A DNA stretch of 64,000 bases from Candidatus Proruminimicrobium quisquiliarum (GTDB lineage Bacteria; Elusimicrobiota; Endomicrobiia; Endomicrobiales; Endomicrobiaceae): NCBI GenBank assembly GCA_018433245.1, contig JAHDRN010000013.1, positions 62,001-126,000 on the forward strand, written 5' to 3'. Shown in pieces: positions 52,501 through 62,840 of this stretch (positions are counted from its first letter, which is position 1; each line of letters opens with the position of its first letter). The notes beneath the pieces are model-generated. The model saw only the letters and a list, made by a program, of their open reading frames with translations. It ran no database searches and had not been told where the DNA came from. The position numbers and the translations under genes are program-made.

Positions 52501-55500
52501 ATACTTTAAAAATAAAGGAAATGTAGTGCAGCCTTGCGTATTTTTTGATCTGTCACAGGAAGATTTAAACAATACTCTTTCGGATCAAACTTATGACGAT
52601 ATTTTAAAAGATTCTTCCGAATTTATAGCACTTCTTAAACAATTTAATCCGAAAGTTACAAAATATCCCATTTATTGGCTTGTAAGAATGATAAATGACA
52701 ACGAAAAACTATCCGCCAAACAACTTAACAGATTTATAAACGCTCTTAATAAAACCGCTAAAAGAAAAATTATAACGGCCGCGGTTGAACTTCTTAATTC
52801 TCCCAATAAAATAAGAGGCGTCAATTTAGGTGACCTTATTTATCTTATAGCATGTCTTGCCGCGGGGAAAAAACTTGATTTTAATGAAGTCGGCGACGCT
52901 TTGGTAACTTTTTTCAAAGACGGGGCAAACAGCGATATGGCCTCATTATTCGGAGCAGGCAGCGCCGCCGGGAAAGTTATGGAAGTTGATTATTATGACT
53001 GGCAGGATAAGACGGCTCTTGCGATACCTTATGCAAAAATTAAGGGATACGATATGCTTAAGGTCGCGCATTTGGGATATATGACCGATTTGCAAAGAGC
53101 AACGGTCGCTCTTTACGCCCAAAAATACAAAATTGTTTTTGAAGACGAGAAAAGAAAATTAAAACATAAAAGATTTGAACCGTACATAAGCCGCAGCTTG
53201 AAAGATCAAATCGCCGATATACAGAAACGGCTTGTTGAAGCTCAGAATGAATTTAAAAATAAAAAGATAACAAGCGCCGAGTATGCCAAAAAAGTTAAAG
53301 AAATTATGAACAGAGCCGTTGAAATATCTCTTAAAATAGTGAAGGATAATTATAATATAAACATAGAGAGAACATTTTTTGACATAATAGTCGGCGGTTC
53401 TCTTACAAAAGGCAATATGATGTTTGATTCGGATATTTATTACGATATCGTCACTCCTAACGAGGATATGTCCGTTTTGATTGACGAAAAATTTGCGCCT
53501 GTGTATTCTTTTATATTGAACAGTATAGGGCTTGAAACGTACGCCGTTACAAAATATTCAAGCAGTTTTGACAATAAACAAAATATGAGCACGGTTACCG
53601 ATGAGAGAGGAACAGCGGTTTTTATGGATTATGAACCGCTGTATGACGACGATAGCAGTAAAGAAGAATACAAAAGGTTAAATTTAAAACTTATAAATAA
53701 ATATCTTAAAAGTTTGTTGAAACAGGCTCTTGAAAACAAAGAAGAAACTTTAAAACTTATAAGGGCTATGACCGGAAATTATTACTCCGTTTCGATAAAC
53801 GGCTCCGGATGGATAGGAAATTCTTTTGTGCAGTCGCATGATGAAAATTCTTCTTTTAACACCAGATATACAATTTTGGCGCTGGAATCAAAACTTAAAG
53901 AAATAATATTTGAATATCTGTCGGGATTAAGCGGCGATGAAGTTGACAAAATAGAGATACCGAAAGGCGTCGGAAAACAGATTGATTTTATAAAAAGAAA
54001 CATAAAAACGGTTTCGCCGGAAGTTATTGACACTCTTTATTTAGCGTGGAGAAGTCTGTCTCAGATCAGGTTTGACAGACCGAAAGACGCATGGTCCGGT
54101 TTTTATACCGGGCTTGAAAAATCCGGATTAATGAACGAAACGGAAGCCAGAAAAGTAATAAATGATTTTATAGATATAAATCTTGCGGTAACTAAGTTTG
54201 AGCAAAACCGCGATTTTAATTCTCGTGATTTTTTGCAGATAGTTGAAACTTTTATATATGCCAATTCAAAAGATGTAACGTCTTTCAAAACCGCTTACAG
54301 AAAATACAGGCACATAGAAAATCTTCTTGTAAATATAAAAGCAGATGAAGATAATAACGAAGTGGAATACATGGCAAAAGCAATAGCGCTTCTGAGCGAT
54401 TTTGATGATGCGACGCTGCTTAAATTTTACGAGTTTCCGCAGATTGCCGGCAACGGACATTCGGATAAGATAAATGAATATATAGAAATTGTCAAAAAAT
54501 CCATAGAAACGATTAAAAAGATAGATGAATTTCCTAAATATCCGGAATTAAACGGCTGGAGAACTCTTCAGAATTACTGGGATAATATAATTCAAATATC
54601 GGATAATCCTCAGACTCTGCTGGCTCTTTTTGCGTATATGCTTGAGAAAACCAAAAATATAGAAGACGATGAAAAAACAAAAGAAGGAAAGAAAAAAAAT
54701 GATTATCTTGAAACGATGTATAATATTTATCTTCCTTCCATATACCGTCTTCTTGGAAGCGGCGCCTATGAATATGCAAGAAACAATTTGTTTATTTCCA
54801 CAAATCCGGTTGAATATCTTAATATTTTAAAGCTTGTTAAACAAATATACGGCGCGGATATTCCGCAGCTTACGGAATTTAAAGATATGCAGATTGTTGT
54901 TCCATTGAAACGATTTTTGGCGGCCAAAGGTTTTGATTTGAAAAATATAACTATAAAATCAAGAGTAAAAACTCCTTACAGTATGTTTGAAAAAATGACG
55001 TCAGGAAGAAGAAATAAAACTCAGCCGGGCGAGTTAGGTAAGGATTTTAACCCCGATGATCCTAAAATAATATCAGAATTTTTAAAACAGATAAGAGATG
55101 TTACGGGTCTTCATATAATTATTGAAAGCCCGGATATAAGTCAGGATGCTTTATCGGAAGCTCTTAAAGAATTTATAGCTTTACAAACGGCAAAAAGAGT
55201 TGACGAAAGCGAAAATAAAAGAGAATTGGAGCGAATAAAATATAATTTTTCAATAGGGTATCCGAAGGGGAAAACGGAAGTTCCGGTTGAAGCGTGTATA
55301 TATTCAAGAAAGTCTTATAACGACGAAACTTTCGGCAGATACGACCCAAACAAAAAAGACGTTAAAGAACCTCATTTTATCTATAAGCTCGGTACTACAA
55401 TAAAAGAAAATTTTTATGCCGGAATTTTCTTTAAGGGAATTAAACGTAAAAATTTCGTTATAACAACCGATGACGAAGATATAAGCGACGATTTCTGCGG

Positions 55501-57571
55501 AAATTTCAATAAAATAAAAAATAAAATACAAACAAACAGAACGGTTATGTGTTTTGTTGAATACTGGAACGAAGTATATGTAGTTGATGTTCCGGAAGGC
55601 TCCGTTTTAATGGATGTCATATTTCAGCCTTATTTTACAAACGAACACCCGCTTGTCGTTTATAATGCCGACGGATATCTTTTAAATAATAAAATGCCTG
55701 TTAAGTCTAACGGATATTATAAAATCACAATCGGGGAAGGGAAGCCCAATTATGACAAAAAAGCCGGGCTTAAAACCGTAAGAGCAAGACTGTACAGGGC
55801 TATTATTAACGGCAAGGAAGAAATATCCGGAACCGGTTCGGATGCTTTTAAAGAAAAACTTGAAAAAATAAACGAGATTGAACGTATTCAGAAACTTATA
55901 GATAAAGTAAATGACGGAGATCTTGATTGGAATCTGTTTTTAAATATAATTTCGGAGATTCAATTATTTGACGGAATTTTAAAAAACCGGGAAGAATACA
56001 ATAAAATAATAATACGGGCTCAGTATGCGGCTGCCGAAAAAATATTAGAAGCGTTGTCTTCGGTTCCGCGTTCTGCGGAAACCGCCGCGGCTATTGAAAA
56101 ATTTAAGAAAATTATAGGCAGACTGCAAACCGGAAATGAATTTTTATCGGCTGAAAACAAAACGGCGATTGATGAGATTATAATTTCATTTATGCAGATG
56201 TTGGATAAAGAAAATTCAAAAAAATCGGACGCCGCTTATGATAATTTAAAAGTATTGTTTTTCCTTGAAACCAGACAGGTTGATATGTATATGTTGGCAG
56301 CCGAAACTGCGCAAATTAAAAGAGCGTATCTTGATATAGGTTCGGTGTCTGTTTCTGATTTTTTCACCAATTCCGTAAAAATAGCAAATCATTATAACTT
56401 ATTAAATGTCGGAGAATTATGGCAGGCGTTTGTTTTAGGGATTTTGGACAGGCATACGGTTATTAAAAATCCGGACGGCAGAGAAATGGAACTGGCAAAT
56501 TATTATGATCCGGATTACCGTAATAAAATTATGCCTTTGATTTCACTGGGAAGAAATGTTAAGAAACTTGCCGAATATGTCGCCGGAGTTCCTTTGCTTG
56601 AAGAATATTCGGGACTTGTTATGCAGATGCTTTTGAGTTTATACGAACAGGGAGCCTATGATATAGAGGATTTACTGGCAAAAGAAACTCCGTTTTTATT
56701 ACAGAGCGAAGCGGATTTCGTTAAAGAGACCGTTAAAAACAGACTTGGCCTTTCAAAAGTTGACATCAAAGTTTCGCCTTCTCAGGATTTGTTTATGGCA
56801 AAAGACGCTTATTCTTTTGCCACATTGGATGTCGGAGAAGATACCGCTACTCTTTATATAAGCGAAATGTTTCTGAAGCAGCTTGAAAACGGCAGCGACG
56901 AATACAGAGAAAGAATATTGGCTTTATTGGTTGAACATGAGTTGGGCGAATATGAATTTTTAAGAGATAATCCCGAAGCGGATTACGAAAAATTTCATGA
57001 ACAGCCTGATCAAAAAGAATTGCTTGATTTTGCGGACGAAATAGCGGCGCAGATAAGTGAATCGGCTATGGAAACAAACGCGGAAAACATAGAGGGATTT
57101 AATAATGCAGTTTTCGGGAATATACCCGAAAACGGATCATATTTAAGCGGCGTATTAATGCGGTTTGCAAAAATTATACCAGATGTTTTAGCGGGCGGCA
57201 TGGATATAAATGCCGACGGGAAATCAGGGCTTGACGCAGTTCCGTCCGAAGTTTTAAAATCTGTTTTGTTTGTAATTCAAAATCTTGGCGATGGCCGTGA
57301 AAATATCAGACAAAATATGTTTGTATTATTTAACAATATGAAAATTAACGGAAAACAAAATCCGGTTTTTGCTTCAAAAGAAAGTCTTTTGGCTGAAATT
57401 TCAAAAACGGAAATAAGCAAAACAAAGTACGCCCTTATTGAAAAATATATTAACTGGATTTATGAAACAGAACAAATAATGCCTGAAAAAGATATAGGTA
57501 TTCCCGAGTCAATTACATCGCAGCTTGAAAAAGACGTTGAAAATACAAGGAAAATATTATTTGCCGCATAA
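49550..57571 (+). CDS. Giant exported multidomain protein (2673 aa)
   Basis: The protein has a signal peptide at 1-~27. An alpha/beta domain up to ~470 has NIQDLHNN near 55, YLEGAS near 86 and TGGFHTSG near 453, a pattern recalling the ChaN/EreA/TraB-type fold (tentative). A first HExxE segment is at H760-E764 (VIHETLER). A phosphoribosyltransferase-like part is at ~880-1000 (HAGYYVIAYRKS, then IFFIDDIISKQSD). A nucleotidyltransferase site GGSLTKGNMMFDSDIYYD is at ~1282-1299, like GlnD/DUF294 enzymes. Long helical regions follow. A TGS-like piece is at ~2009-2060 (VYVVDVPEGSVLMDVI), and a second HExxE at H2463-E2467 (LVEHELGEYEF). No family covering the whole was recognised. Ribosome site GGAG; single gene. 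Confidence 0.6.
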   Translation: MIRKFLSVLIAFALLAPSLPSGAFTAAVAPSAGFAGFGTITSANFYDGDTIVINIQDLHNNKEVQENTYKLLTSLNKKYKDIEVYLEGASKDVNMNELVRGMDKNSADTIMDVLYRGTQISGTEYFGYKNNKILKPTEESGIYDENIKNFAELIDKRQEIKNLLEIKETNIKNLSDRYLNASQRRILRIYKKYRNKQIDANKFYERLLTEIQKSQTNLNKYINFSLYLEILEQNKQTDKIKAQKQLQQLLYDLKGTVSFREYTDLLKLSDNLTNMDVVFSYISSKVSNVDRYVKYPDLFKMIDIIEKAGLVDPLDLVAEEGEIINDLLLAGCKHKIQKDVVFLNNFITIYENFILANISFNEYNVYKRNIRLFYKLYYKYMPDDNFTLLIPYEKTAEKFNELNIKRNELFAKNILSGIDRASVKFNKIYGKYSNIDMTLKALPAAKKIKVVVTGGFHTSGVNKILDKNKISYLTITPNIKNKDNNFEKLYFNNILAQADADRNAIAAMPLSEQYPLPLAKDLAEIISVLRQSGKSWQDISKMFNSIIRERELSENIKFSYDAEAETAVFDIAADDGNPRKIEYKKGSIAINGDSVFQSTALGEHLKMVITQALTPGTFTSRIREYSEIKNNDYMAAALSLLDTQGVMLPSLKDAILMYLFLFEADNSEFEYESVLKDELRKKSMSDYEIVVGQSYNLMGKKDDTYGQSTEYGCLAYVDYDRKIFYIHSDLINYFKNSVNDKSPREAEIAARKFFHSLVIHETLERDALTGRDLIFDEYLVKKQPNADGQSQRPYSTAAFHEFLQSGYVEGKGYSAEEIARQREILDIFDVIIQDVNYRRSEYGDVISIVQSNTEYPQDIKSDWLAIRAGDAAVVSRYAKSLADKIFEQMKSQANYHAGYYVIAYRKSSTQQYMREIVKSVEYELNQKKSPIPIKMVEIEEDADPSVQGPERFKVQDESAISDAKIFFIDDIISKQSDTFHYIYLYFKNKGNVVQPCVFFDLSQEDLNNTLSDQTYDDILKDSSEFIALLKQFNPKVTKYPIYWLVRMINDNEKLSAKQLNRFINALNKTAKRKIITAAVELLNSPNKIRGVNLGDLIYLIACLAAGKKLDFNEVGDALVTFFKDGANSDMASLFGAGSAAGKVMEVDYYDWQDKTALAIPYAKIKGYDMLKVAHLGYMTDLQRATVALYAQKYKIVFEDEKRKLKHKRFEPYISRSLKDQIADIQKRLVEAQNEFKNKKITSAEYAKKVKEIMNRAVEISLKIVKDNYNINIERTFFDIIVGGSLTKGNMMFDSDIYYDIVTPNEDMSVLIDEKFAPVYSFILNSIGLETYAVTKYSSSFDNKQNMSTVTDERGTAVFMDYEPLYDDDSSKEEYKRLNLKLINKYLKSLLKQALENKEETLKLIRAMTGNYYSVSINGSGWIGNSFVQSHDENSSFNTRYTILALESKLKEIIFEYLSGLSGDEVDKIEIPKGVGKQIDFIKRNIKTVSPEVIDTLYLAWRSLSQIRFDRPKDAWSGFYTGLEKSGLMNETEARKVINDFIDINLAVTKFEQNRDFNSRDFLQIVETFIYANSKDVTSFKTAYRKYRHIENLLVNIKADEDNNEVEYMAKAIALLSDFDDATLLKFYEFPQIAGNGHSDKINEYIEIVKKSIETIKKIDEFPKYPELNGWRTLQNYWDNIIQISDNPQTLLALFAYMLEKTKNIEDDEKTKEGKKKNDYLETMYNIYLPSIYRLLGSGAYEYARNNLFISTNPVEYLNILKLVKQIYGADIPQLTEFKDMQIVVPLKRFLAAKGFDLKNITIKSRVKTPYSMFEKMTSGRRNKTQPGELGKDFNPDDPKIISEFLKQIRDVTGLHIIIESPDISQDALSEALKEFIALQTAKRVDESENKRELERIKYNFSIGYPKGKTEVPVEACIYSRKSYNDETFGRYDPNKKDVKEPHFIYKLGTTIKENFYAGIFFKGIKRKNFVITTDDEDISDDFCGNFNKIKNKIQTNRTVMCFVEYWNEVYVVDVPEGSVLMDVIFQPYFTNEHPLVVYNADGYLLNNKMPVKSNGYYKITIGEGKPNYDKKAGLKTVRARLYRAIINGKEEISGTGSDAFKEKLEKINEIERIQKLIDKVNDGDLDWNLFLNIISEIQLFDGILKNREEYNKIIIRAQYAAAEKILEALSSVPRSAETAAAIEKFKKIIGRLQTGNEFLSAENKTAIDEIIISFMQMLDKENSKKSDAAYDNLKVLFFLETRQVDMYMLAAETAQIKRAYLDIGSVSVSDFFTNSVKIANHYNLLNVGELWQAFVLGILDRHTVIKNPDGREMELANYYDPDYRNKIMPLISLGRNVKKLAEYVAGVPLLEEYSGLVMQMLLSLYEQGAYDIEDLLAKETPFLLQSEADFVKETVKNRLGLSKVDIKVSPSQDLFMAKDAYSFATLDVGEDTATLYISEMFLKQLENGSDEYRERILALLVEHELGEYEFLRDNPEADYEKFHEQPDQKELLDFADEIAAQISESAMETNAENIEGFNNAVFGNIPENGSYLSGVLMRFAKIIPDVLAGGMDINADGKSGLDAVPSEVLKSVLFVIQNLGDGRENIRQNMFVLFNNMKINGKQNPVFASKESLLAEISKTEISKTKYALIEKYINWIYETEQIMPEKDIGIPESITSQLEKDVENTRKILFAA

Positions 57572-57580
57572 AAATAACAC

Positions 57581-57609
57581 TTGTTTTAATATTATAAAAA
57601 ATATATAAT
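57581..57609 (+). promoter_or_regulatory. Promoter before the HIT-family gene
   Basis: TTGTTT (57581-57586), a 17-base spacer and TATAAT (57604-57609) lie 14 bases before the start codon. Confidence 0.55.
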
Positions 57610-57623
57610 CAAGACTCCATAAT

Positions 57624-57968
57624 ATGAAAGATTGTATTTTTTGTAAAATTATCGCAGGTGAAATCCCTGTCAAAACTAAAGTTTTTGAAGATGACAAGGT
57701 TTTTGCTTTTGAAGATATAAATCCGCAGGCTCCGGTACATATACTTATCGTTCCCAAAAAACATATATCCTGCTTAAACGAAGCAAGTAATGAAAATTTG
57801 GAATTGTTGGGATATATACAGTTAGCCGCCTCTCAAATTGCAAAGCAGAAGGGACTGGAAGGCGGATACAGATTAGTAAATAATTGCGGTGCAGATGCAG
57901 GACAGACGGTATTTCATATACATTATCATTTATTGGGAGGCAGGGTTTTTGCCTGGCCTCCGGGTTAA
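57624..57968 (+). CDS. HIT-family (HINT-like) nucleotide hydrolase
   Basis: This 114-residue hydrolase of nucleotide phosphoramidates or dinucleotides is recognised by the histidine triad VFHIHYHLLGGR near the C-terminus, the start DCIFCKIIAGEIP, and FEDINPQAPVHILIVPKKH. It is the standard HINT size and is commonly found near rpsU and dnaG in bacteria. It is followed after 36 bases by rpsU. Confidence 0.92.
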   Translation: MKDCIFCKIIAGEIPVKTKVFEDDKVFAFEDINPQAPVHILIVPKKHISCLNEASNENLELLGYIQLAASQIAKQKGLEGGYRLVNNCGADAGQTVFHIHYHLLGGRVFAWPPG

Positions 57969-58004
57969 ATATTAGTTTATACAAAAAGGCGGTGTAAAGT
58001 TTCA

Positions 58005-58211
58005 ATGGTAAGCGTAAAAGTTAGAGATGGCGAATCTATAGAGGAAGCCATAAGAAGATTTAAGAGAGAATGCGAAGGCAGCGGAATAATGCAGGAGATA
58101 AAGAACAGAGAGTTTTATAAATCTCCGAGCGTTTTAAGAAAAGAAAAACTTGCCGAAGCCAAAAGAAAAATTCGCAGGAAAATGATGAAAGATAACAACT
58201 GGTCAAAATAA
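58005..58211 (+). CDS. rpsU: Ribosomal protein bS21
   Basis: This small basic 30S subunit protein, 68 residues, shows VKVRDGESIEEAIRRFKREC and the basic C-terminal helix (RKIRRKMMKDNN). It is the first gene of the conserved rpsU-dnaG-rpoD block, here followed by a terminator and a NIF3-type gene. Confidence 0.93.
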   Translation: MVSVKVRDGESIEEAIRRFKRECEGSGIMQEIKNREFYKSPSVLRKEKLAEAKRKIRRKMMKDNNWSK

Positions 58212-58248
58212 ATATGGTTGTTTCTTAAATTAAATGAAAAATGCAAAA

Positions 58249-58286
58249 AGAGGGTATATTTAAATTTACCCTCTCTTGTGTTTTTC
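58249..58286 (+). terminator. Terminator after rpsU
   Basis: An 8-bp stem (AGAGGGTA / TACCCTCT) with a 10-nt loop is followed by CTTGTGTTTTT. It lies upstream of the chosen start of the NIF3-type gene. Confidence 0.65.
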
Positions 58287-58301
58287 TATCCGGAAGGTAA
58301 A

Positions 58302-59258
58302 ATGAATTTAAAACAGATGTATGAATTTTTTGTTGCCGACGGTATTAAAAACGATCCGCGCGGAGAAAAAGAAGTAAAAATTCTGCTGGACGAAAAAAAT
58401 AAAGAATATAAAAGTCTTGACGAAAAGAAAAAAGAATTTTACGACAAAGATACTCTGACCAATCCTTATTGCGATTCAAGAATTCTTTACGGAACAGGCG
58501 ATGAAAAAATAAAATCCGTAATGGTGGGCATTGACATAGAAGTGCCCGAACTTCTTCTTGCCAGCCAGTTAAAACTGTCCGGCAAAAAAATTGATTTGGT
58601 GTTGGCGCATCACCCGGAAGGCAAAGCCTACGCTACATTCCATAACGTTATCAATATGCAGTCCGAAATAATAAATTCGCACGGCGTTCCTATTAATATA
58701 GCCGAGAGTTACGTTTCTTCAAGAGCAGCCGAAGTGGGAAGAAGCGTGAGCGGACAGAACCACCAAAGAGTTTATGACGCGGCAAAATTACTTGATATCC
58801 CCTTAATGACGGCGCATACGGTTGCCGACAATAATGTCGTATCGTATCTGCAAAAAAAACTTGATAAATTACAGCCCAGATATTTAAAAGATATAATCGT
58901 TTTTTTGGAAGATATTCCGGAGTACAAATACGCCAAAACTTACGGTAACGGGCCGTTCATACTTAACGGCGGAGATAAATCTAAATGCGGCAAAATATTC
59001 GTTGATATGACAGGCGGCACGGAAGGTCCTACGGAATTGATAGAAAAACTCGCAAACGCCGGAGTCGGAACGATAGTCGGCATGCATATGAGCGAAAAAA
59101 ATTACAATAATGCCGTAAAACATAAAATAAACGTAATCATAGCCGGACATATTTCGTCCGATAATCTCGGCATTAATTTGATGCTTGACTCTTTAGAAAA
59201 GAAATACGGGAGTTTGGATTATATTGAATGCTCAGGTTTCAGAAGATTTAAAAGATAA
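58302..59258 (+). CDS. NIF3-like (DUF34) metal-binding protein
   Basis: This protein belongs to the NIF3/YbgI family: IDLVLAHHPEG, QNHQRVYDAAKLL, MTAHTVADNN and the late VIAGHISSDNLG supply the histidine and acidic residues of the dinuclear metal site. The family is broadly conserved with uncertain role (a GTP cyclohydrolase I-like activity has been proposed). The ATG at 58302 follows GGAAGG and gives 318 residues; the longer open frame from 58218 would run through the rpsU terminator. It sits between rpsU and dnaG, an insertion into the usual gene order. Confidence 0.8.
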   Translation: MNLKQMYEFFVADGIKNDPRGEKEVKILLDEKNKEYKSLDEKKKEFYDKDTLTNPYCDSRILYGTGDEKIKSVMVGIDIEVPELLLASQLKLSGKKIDLVLAHHPEGKAYATFHNVINMQSEIINSHGVPINIAESYVSSRAAEVGRSVSGQNHQRVYDAAKLLDIPLMTAHTVADNNVVSYLQKKLDKLQPRYLKDIIVFLEDIPEYKYAKTYGNGPFILNGGDKSKCGKIFVDMTGGTEGPTELIEKLANAGVGTIVGMHMSEKNYNNAVKHKINVIIAGHISSDNLGINLMLDSLEKKYGSLDYIECSGFRRFKR

Positions 59259-59279
59259 GATTAAAAAAAAGTTGGGATA

Positions 59280-61037
59280 ATGGCAATTTCCGATCATATC
59301 ATAGACCAAATAAGAACATCTTCAAGTATAGAATATGTTATACAGGAATATGTACCCGATTTGAAAAAGTCGGGCAAGAACTGGAAATGCTGCTGTCCTT
59401 TTCACAGCGAAAAAACGCCTTCTTTTGTGGTAAGCCCCGAAAAGGGAATCTTCAGATGTTTCGGCTGTGGTGTCGCCGGTGACGTTTTTAAGTTTGTTAT
59501 GCTCATTGAAAATATTCCGTGGATTGAAGCCGTCAGAAAACTGGCTCAAAAAAGCGGCATAACCATAGAAGAAAGAAAAGAAGACAAAATTGCTCTTTCG
59601 GAAAAAGCGAAAATTTTTGAATTGCTTGAAAGTGCCGCAAGGTTTTATCACAGATGTTTTATTGAAAGTAAGTCTGCGCAGATTGCAAGAGACTATTCAA
59701 AAGAAAGAGGCTTGAGCCAGGAAACAATACAAAAATTCATGATAGGATACGCCCCGAAAGGAAAACTACTTGAATCTGCTTTGAAAAAGGGCTATTCTTA
59801 TGAGGAATTGGTTAAAGCCGGACTTGTGACAAAAACCGAATCGGGTATGTTCTTTGAATATATGTCGGACAGGCTTGTGTTTCCGATACTTGATATTCAG
59901 GGCAGAGTTGTCGCTTTCGGAGGCAGAACTTTAACAAACCAGAAGACAAAATATTTAAATACTCCCGAGACTGTTGTGTATTCAAAGTCGGCAAATTTAT
60001 ACGGATTATTCCGGACATTGCCGGATTTAAAGAAAGATAAGAGAATCATATTGCTTGAAGGATATATGGATGTTGTTATGACGCAGCAGTACGGAATAAG
60101 CGGCGCGGTTGCCTCGCTGGGGACATCTTTTACGGCGCAGCAGGCAAAATTAATCGCAAGATATGCGGAAGAAATAATAGTTCTTTTTGATTCCGACGAT
60201 GCCGGAAGAACGGCTACGCAGAGAGCTCTGGAAATTTTTGCCGAGAACGACATAACTTCCAGAACCGTTTCTTTGCCGGAAGGCATTGATCCGGACGAAT
60301 ATCTTCTTGAACACGGAAAAAATTCTTTTGACGATTTGATTAACAAAAAATCAAAATCGGCGATAGATTTTATGACCGACAGAATTACGGGTTTTAACGA
60401 TTTAAAAAAATCAGGCGGCAAAGCAAAAGCTGCTTCTGCGCTGCTTGATTTTGTCGTAAAAAATAAAAATACGATAACTCAGAGAGAATATATAAGAGAA
60501 ATATCGCAGAGATTGAATCTTGAAGAAGAAATTCTCTGGCAGGAATTCAAAAAAAGAAAAATTTTTAAGACTGAAAATATAACGAAGCAGGATTTGTTAA
60601 TTAAAGATAAAAAAGACAAAGAAGAAAACATTTTGGAAGAAGAAATGATAAAATTTCTTCTGTCGCAAGATTGCAGAAATTTTGCCGGCAAATTGGACGG
60701 TGAATTTTGGACGTCGGAAAAATGCCGGAAAATATACGGGTTTTTTAAAGAAAAAAAAGACGTTGCGGCTGCGGAAATATTATCTAAACTTGAAGATGAT
60801 GACGCCGGATGGTTTTCCGGTTTGGTGATGGAAGCAACAGCAAAGACGGGCGATTTGCAGGAAATTTTTGATTCTTTGTACAGGGACATTCAGGCCGAAA
60901 AACTCAAAAATGCAAGAAAAAGGCTTGAAAAAGAAATATTGCTGATGACGGACGGGAAAATTCCGGTGGATGCTGAAAAAATTAAGGAATATAATTTATT
61001 AACATCTAAAATAAAAGGTTCGGGGAAAAACAAATGA
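59280..61037 (+). CDS. dnaG: DNA primase DnaG
   Basis: This enzyme makes RNA primers for replication. The N-terminal CHC2 zinc finger ([12 protein letters not shown], then FRCFGCG) and the Toprim core (LLEGYMDVV and [11 protein letters not shown]) are clear, followed by a helicase-interacting C-terminus. The length of 585 residues is normal. It overlaps rpoD by four bases (ATGA), so translation is coupled. Confidence 0.96.
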   Translation: MAISDHIIDQIRTSSSIEYVIQEYVPDLKKSGKNWKCCCPFHSEKTPSFVVSPEKGIFRCFGCGVAGDVFKFVMLIENIPWIEAVRKLAQKSGITIEERKEDKIALSEKAKIFELLESAARFYHRCFIESKSAQIARDYSKERGLSQETIQKFMIGYAPKGKLLESALKKGYSYEELVKAGLVTKTESGMFFEYMSDRLVFPILDIQGRVVAFGGRTLTNQKTKYLNTPETVVYSKSANLYGLFRTLPDLKKDKRIILLEGYMDVVMTQQYGISGAVASLGTSFTAQQAKLIARYAEEIIVLFDSDDAGRTATQRALEIFAENDITSRTVSLPEGIDPDEYLLEHGKNSFDDLINKKSKSAIDFMTDRITGFNDLKKSGGKAKAASALLDFVVKNKNTITQREYIREISQRLNLEEEILWQEFKKRKIFKTENITKQDLLIKDKKDKEENILEEEMIKFLLSQDCRNFAGKLDGEFWTSEKCRKIYGFFKEKKDVAAAEILSKLEDDDAGWFSGLVMEATAKTGDLQEIFDSLYRDIQAEKLKNARKRLEKEILLMTDGKIPVDAEKIKEYNLLTSKIKGSGKNK

Positions 61038-62758
61038 CAAAAAAAGCTCTTTTTAAAAGTTTGATTGAAATCGGCAAAGAACAGGGATATGTCACTTACG
61101 ATGAAATCAATAAACATATTTCGGAAAACGACATGACTTCCGAGAAGATTGACAATCTTTTTATAAAATTCAGCGAACTCGGCATAAATATAGTCGACAA
61201 ACAGCAGACGTCAAACAAAAAGGCAAAAAATAATGTAGCCGAAACATCGGATATAGTCGTAAAAACCAGCGATGACGACGAAATGAATCCCGTAAGAATG
61301 TATTTGACCGAGATGGCAAAAGTTCCGCTGTTGCAGAGAAACGTGGAAGTTGAACTGGCAAAAAACGTAAGAGAAAATGAAAAGAAATTAACGCATATAG
61401 TTTTGGAATCGCCCCTTATCATAAAAGAAGTAAAAAGCTGGGATACTTTGATAGAGCAGGACGAGATGACTCCCAAAGAACTTATGCCCAGAGGCAGAAA
61501 ATCTACGGCGCAGCTAAGAAATATGAGAATTAAGGTTAAAGAAACCGTAAAAAAAATAGGACAGCTGGAAAAAAACATAGAATCAGTTTCGGCAAAACTT
61601 AAACAAAAAAGATTGTCAGAAAAAGAAAAAGCCAAACTTACCGAGAAAAAGACCGCTTTAAGGGGAGAAGTAATTTCTCTTATAATAGGGCTTAATCTTA
61701 ATCAGGATAAAGTAAAGAGATTAATCAATAAAATAAAAATTACGGCAAGCAAGCTCAATACAATAACTTTGGAATTGGAAAAAATAGAAAGAAAATATAA
61801 AATGCCCGTTTCAAAACTGCAGACTTTATATAAACAGTTTTCCACGGGTAAAATTACCGCTGCCGCTTTTAAAAAACAATCCGGAAATTTTGTCGCGGTT
61901 GAGACGGCCGAAGATATTTCAAATATAGAGTTGCTTCTTGCAAAACAGACCAATATAAAAGAAGGTTTTTCAATTACAACGGCAGAGCTTCTTGAAACCG
62001 ACAGAAAAATAAGAGAACTTGAAGAAGTGATACACAGAGACAAGATGAAACTTATAGAGGCGAATTTCAGGCTGGTCGTTTCAATAGCAAAAAAACACGT
62101 CGGCATCAGCAGCCTTGAATTGTCGGATTTGATACAGGAAGGGAATTTAGGTCTTTCAAAAGCCGTTGAAAAATTTGAATGGAAAAGAGGTTTTAAATTT
62201 TCAACGTACGCAACGTGGTGGATAAGGCAGTCTATTAACAGGGCGATCGCCGATCAGGCAAGAACCATAAGAATTCCCGTCCACATGAAAGAGCTTATTT
62301 CAAAATTAACGAAATTAAAAAAGAAATTCCAGCAGGATCAGGGAAGAGAACCGACCACCGAAGAATACGGCAAAATACTCAGAATGTCAACCGACAGAGT
62401 GAGAAAAATACTGAAAATGATGCAGGAACCGGTATCTCTTGCGACGCCTGTAGGCGAAGAGGAAGATTCAAAACTGGAAGATTTTATAGAAGATCAAAAC
62501 AGCCCTAATCCGGTTACTAAAACGCATCAGTACAGACTGCAGATAGAACTGGAAAAAGTCTTAAATTCTTTGACTCCCAGAGAAGCTGAAATAATAAGAT
62601 TAAGATACGGTATAGGAGTAGGATATCCTTCAACTCTTGAGGAAGTAGGCAAAAAATTCGGCGTTACAAGAGAAAGAGTCAGACAGATAGAGGCAAAAGC
62701 GATAAGAAAATTAAGGCATCCCAGCAGATGCAAATCTTTAAAAGAATATTTGGAATAA
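61034..62758 (+). CDS. rpoD: Primary sigma factor RpoD (sigma-70)
   Basis: This is the housekeeping sigma factor, 574 residues. Region 1.1-like helices (about 1-65) precede region 1.2 ([20 protein letters not shown]). A long charged non-conserved insert (about 130-300) follows. Region 2 ([13 protein letters not shown], then [20 protein letters not shown]) and region 4 ([14 protein letters not shown], then [19 protein letters not shown]) are intact. It closes the rpsU-dnaG-rpoD block. Confidence 0.96.
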   Translation: MTKKALFKSLIEIGKEQGYVTYDEINKHISENDMTSEKIDNLFIKFSELGINIVDKQQTSNKKAKNNVAETSDIVVKTSDDDEMNPVRMYLTEMAKVPLLQRNVEVELAKNVRENEKKLTHIVLESPLIIKEVKSWDTLIEQDEMTPKELMPRGRKSTAQLRNMRIKVKETVKKIGQLEKNIESVSAKLKQKRLSEKEKAKLTEKKTALRGEVISLIIGLNLNQDKVKRLINKIKITASKLNTITLELEKIERKYKMPVSKLQTLYKQFSTGKITAAAFKKQSGNFVAVETAEDISNIELLLAKQTNIKEGFSITTAELLETDRKIRELEEVIHRDKMKLIEANFRLVVSIAKKHVGISSLELSDLIQEGNLGLSKAVEKFEWKRGFKFSTYATWWIRQSINRAIADQARTIRIPVHMKELISKLTKLKKKFQQDQGREPTTEEYGKILRMSTDRVRKILKMMQEPVSLATPVGEEEDSKLEDFIEDQNSPNPVTKTHQYRLQIELEKVLNSLTPREAEIIRLRYGIGVGYPSTLEEVGKKFGVTRERVRQIEAKAIRKLRHPSRCKSLKEYLE

Positions 62759-62774
62759 ATACCGTTTTTATTCG

Positions 62775-62804
62775 TTGACAGTTTATTTTTAAAAATATTA
62801 AAAT
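62775..62804 (+). promoter_or_regulatory. Promoter of the IMP dehydrogenase gene
   Basis: TTGACA (62775-62780), an 18-base spacer and TAAAAT (62799-62804) lie about 37 bases before the start codon. Confidence 0.65.
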
Positions 62805-62840
62805 AGTTAAAATAATAAATTAAAACAGGTGGTATTTAAA

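Noticed and set aside
58218-58301. Upstream start of the NIF3-type protein
   Set aside because: The extra codons cover the rpsU terminator hairpin and lack a ribosome site; 58302 has one.
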